Positions 6,282 through 6,761 of a DNA stretch of 6,761 nucleotides are shown here, piece by piece (the first letter of the stretch is position 1; every line of letters begins with the position of its first letter). Source of the DNA: Faecalibacterium sp. UBA7177 (GTDB lineage: Bacteria > Bacillota > Clostridia > Oscillospirales > Ruminococcaceae). The stretch is taken from NCBI GenBank assembly GCA_002491225.1, contig DKVN01000076.1:1-6761 (forward strand). The letters are read 5' to 3'. The position numbers and the translations under genes are program-made. Under the pieces are notes generated by a model, which worked only from the letters and a program-made list of their open reading frames with translations, was not told the DNA's origin and did no database searches.

Positions 6282-6309
6282 ATTATACCAGATTTCGACA
6301 CCTTTGCAA
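6282..6309 (-). promoter_or_regulatory. Promoter of the PBECR-type gene
   Basis: On the minus strand, TTGCAA (6304-6309) and a perfect TATAAT (6282-6287) are 16 bp apart. The -10 is preceded by TGG (extended -10). The expected start is near 6275, giving a leader of about 28 nt before the GTG. It begins only about 12 bp after the U-run of small RNA 2. Confidence 0.83.
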
Positions 6310-6321
6310 ACTGCGGGGCAC

Positions 6322-6350
6322 AAAAAATGGGGCCATGGTTCCATGACCCC
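6322..6350 (-). terminator. Intrinsic terminator of small RNA 2
   Basis: On the minus strand, GGGGTCATGG pairs with CCATGGCCCC (6350-6329). A T-run of six follows (6327-6322). One pair is U-G where the first copy has C-G, so the hairpin is kept. Read on the + strand that position would be a C-A mismatch and there would be no T-run. Confidence 0.85.
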
Positions 6351-6357
6351 TAATGTT

Positions 6358-6453
6358 GGGCTTTGGCAGGCGTGGCATTCCTCTGCATCTCTCGGGTTTC
6401 CCCTGTCAAGCCATCGGCGTGTGGTCGGGGCGAAATCTACCACCTCAAAGCCC
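6358..6453 (-). repeat. Structured repeat unit C
   Basis: In minus-strand RNA, GGGCUUUG (6453-6446) is complementary to CAAAGCCC (6365-6358). Next, GGUGG (6444-6440) pairs with CUGCC (6369-6365) using a U-G and a G-U pair; the last C can serve either stem. The interior holds CCCC/GGGG arms around a CCA/UGG hairpin, shared with unit B. Confidence 0.72.
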
Positions 6454-6459
6454 AGCCTT

Positions 6460-6488
6460 ATTCTATCAGGGTGGTTCCTGCTTGTAAA
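6460..6488 (-). promoter_or_regulatory. Promoter of small RNA 2
   Basis: On the minus strand, TTTACA (6483-6488) and TAGAAT (6460-6465) are 17 bp apart. The bases around the -35 (CTTTACAAGC) are identical to the first copy, so promoter and RNA repeat together as one unit. Confidence 0.78.
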
Positions 6489-6532
6489 GCGCAAAGGAAG
6501 GGAACTGCCAAATGGCTTATTCTCTTGATGTT

Positions 6533-6554
6533 TACAACTTTGATACAACTTTTT
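6533..6554 (+). promoter_or_regulatory. Two 11-bp direct repeats, candidate response-regulator box
   Basis: TACAACTTTGA is followed directly by TACAACTTTTT, nine of eleven bases matching. They end one base before the -35 of the promoter leading into the response-regulator gene. OmpR/PhoB-family regulators are known to bind direct repeats with an 11-bp period near the -35, so autoregulation is plausible but inferred. Confidence 0.55.
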
Positions 6555-6555
6555 G

Positions 6556-6585
6556 CTGACAATGAGATGCCGGACGTGTTATAAC
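6556..6585 (+). promoter_or_regulatory. Possible promoter of the response-regulator gene
   Basis: CTGACA (6556-6561) and TATAAC (6580-6585) are 18 bp apart on the + strand. The start would be near 6592, about 96 nt before the ATG. It is a moderate match, as expected for an activator-dependent promoter. Confidence 0.5.
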
Positions 6586-6596
6586 TGTGGTATCGG

Positions 6597-6639
6597 GCGG
6601 CGGGTTCGCGAGCGGGCCCGCCGCTTTTGAGTGTTTTTT
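6597..6639 (+). terminator. Terminator-like hairpin in the response-regulator leader
   Basis: An 8-bp GC stem (GCGGCGGG 6597-6604, CCCGCCGC 6617-6624) with a 12-nt loop is followed by TTTTGAGTGTTTTTT. It lies between the likely promoter and the start codon. It could stop + strand read-through arriving from upstream, or act as an attenuator of the regulator gene. Confidence 0.6.
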
Positions 6640-6657
6640 GAATGCGTTTTGAACGCC
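6625..6657 (+). repeat. Three TTTTGA repeats with an 11-bp period
   Basis: TTTTGA occurs at 6625, 6636 and 6647, giving three consecutive 11-mers that share TTTTGA plus partly the next bases. The first also forms the T-run of the preceding hairpin. This could be a second regulator site downstream of the promoter, or a chance pattern in a T-rich tail. Confidence 0.45.
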
Positions 6658-6687
6658 TGTTGGATTGCCGAAAGGAGGCTGCGCTGT

Positions 6688-6761
6688 ATGCCGCACATCC
6701 TGATCGTGGAGGATGAGGAGCACATTGCCCGGATGATCGAGGCCACCCTTGAGCTGGGCGG
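6688..6761 (+). CDS. Response regulator, N-terminal receiver part (cut by window edge)
   Basis: Only the first 24 codons are present. They read MPHILIVEDEEHIARMIEATLELG, the first strand, acidic pocket (Glu-Asp-Glu-Glu) and first helix of a two-component receiver domain. AAAGGAGG (6671-6678) lies 9 nt upstream of the ATG and fixes the start. The output domain and phospho-acceptor Asp are beyond the window, so an OmpR/PhoB type is only suggested by the look of the start and by the 11-bp repeats upstream. A histidine kinase gene would be expected further right. Confidence 0.88.
   Translation, partial: MPHILIVEDEEHIARMIEATLELG

Larger units (their letters stand above)
6322..6453 (-). ncRNA. Candidate structured small RNA, single-unit form
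   Basis: This is a predicted transcript of about 132 nt. The promoter (6460-6488) places the first base at about 6453, exactly at the first G of the closing stem. One structural unit (6358-6453) follows, and then the terminator hairpin with U-run (6322-6350). It is homologous to unit B of the first RNA. It sits directly upstream of, and on the same strand as, the PBECR gene, with a terminator between, so read-through would feed that gene. I see no credible reading frame with a ribosome site. The RNA family is not recognised. Confidence 0.7.

Noticed and set aside
6248..6301. Longer GTG start for the PBECR gene at 6301
   Set aside because: It lies between the -35 and -10 of the gene's own promoter, upstream of the expected transcript start, and adds residues with no family resemblance.
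5592..6488. CRISPR array or insertion sequence
   Set aside because: There are only two or three long, diverged, structured copies without spacers of regular length, and no transposase or terminal inverted repeats are visible.
6255..6548. Peptides encoded by the repeated element (with a VDFAPTTRRW-like motif)
   Set aside because: Similar translated strings appear in both copies only because the RNA repeat is conserved; there are no ribosome sites, and the changes preserve base pairing rather than codons.

Overview
This window looks like chromosomal DNA from a GC-rich gut-type Clostridia, probably Oscillospiraceae/Ruminococcaceae-like. The grounds are strong AAAGGAG-type ribosome binding sites, sigma-A-type promoters, a TetR/MMPL/YhgE-like gene set and high GC in the main genes. 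The family-level guess is weak.

Left part (1-5562): a drug- or lipid-export-type locus. A divergent TetR-family repressor (4837-5502, +) faces a minus-strand operon. That operon encodes a 717-aa MMPL/RND-type membrane transporter (2233-4386) and, 50 nt downstream, a 714-aa secreted coiled-coil protein with YhgE-like DG repeats (38-2182). Two perfect 13-bp palindromes (4559-4571 and 4582-4594) are the evident TetR operators. The first overlaps the -35 of the operon promoter (TTGACC-17-TATACT). The tetR promoter (TTGCAA-17-TATACT) lies about 65 bp beyond the operators. The operon leader is about 150 nt long, holds a nine-nucleotide periodic repeat, and has a G-quadruplex motif on its template strand. 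A strong bidirectional terminator follows tetR.

Middle part (5592-6488, all minus strand): a lower-GC cassette with a small nuclease-like protein of the PBECR type (5870-6247). It lies between two copies of what looks like a structured small RNA gene. Each copy has its own promoter (TTTACA-17-TATACT or TTTACA-17-TAGAAT), one or two structural units closed by a long stem, and an intrinsic terminator of the form GGGG-CATG hairpin plus a U-run. The three units differ in sequence but keep base pairing, with compensatory changes and G-U wobbles that fit the minus strand only. I do not recognise this RNA from any named family. It is the most interesting part of the window.

Right end (6489-6761, +): the start of a response-regulator gene (6688 to the window edge). 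Upstream lie two 11-bp direct repeats beside a promoter, a terminator-like hairpin in the leader, and three further 11-bp-spaced TTTTGA repeats.
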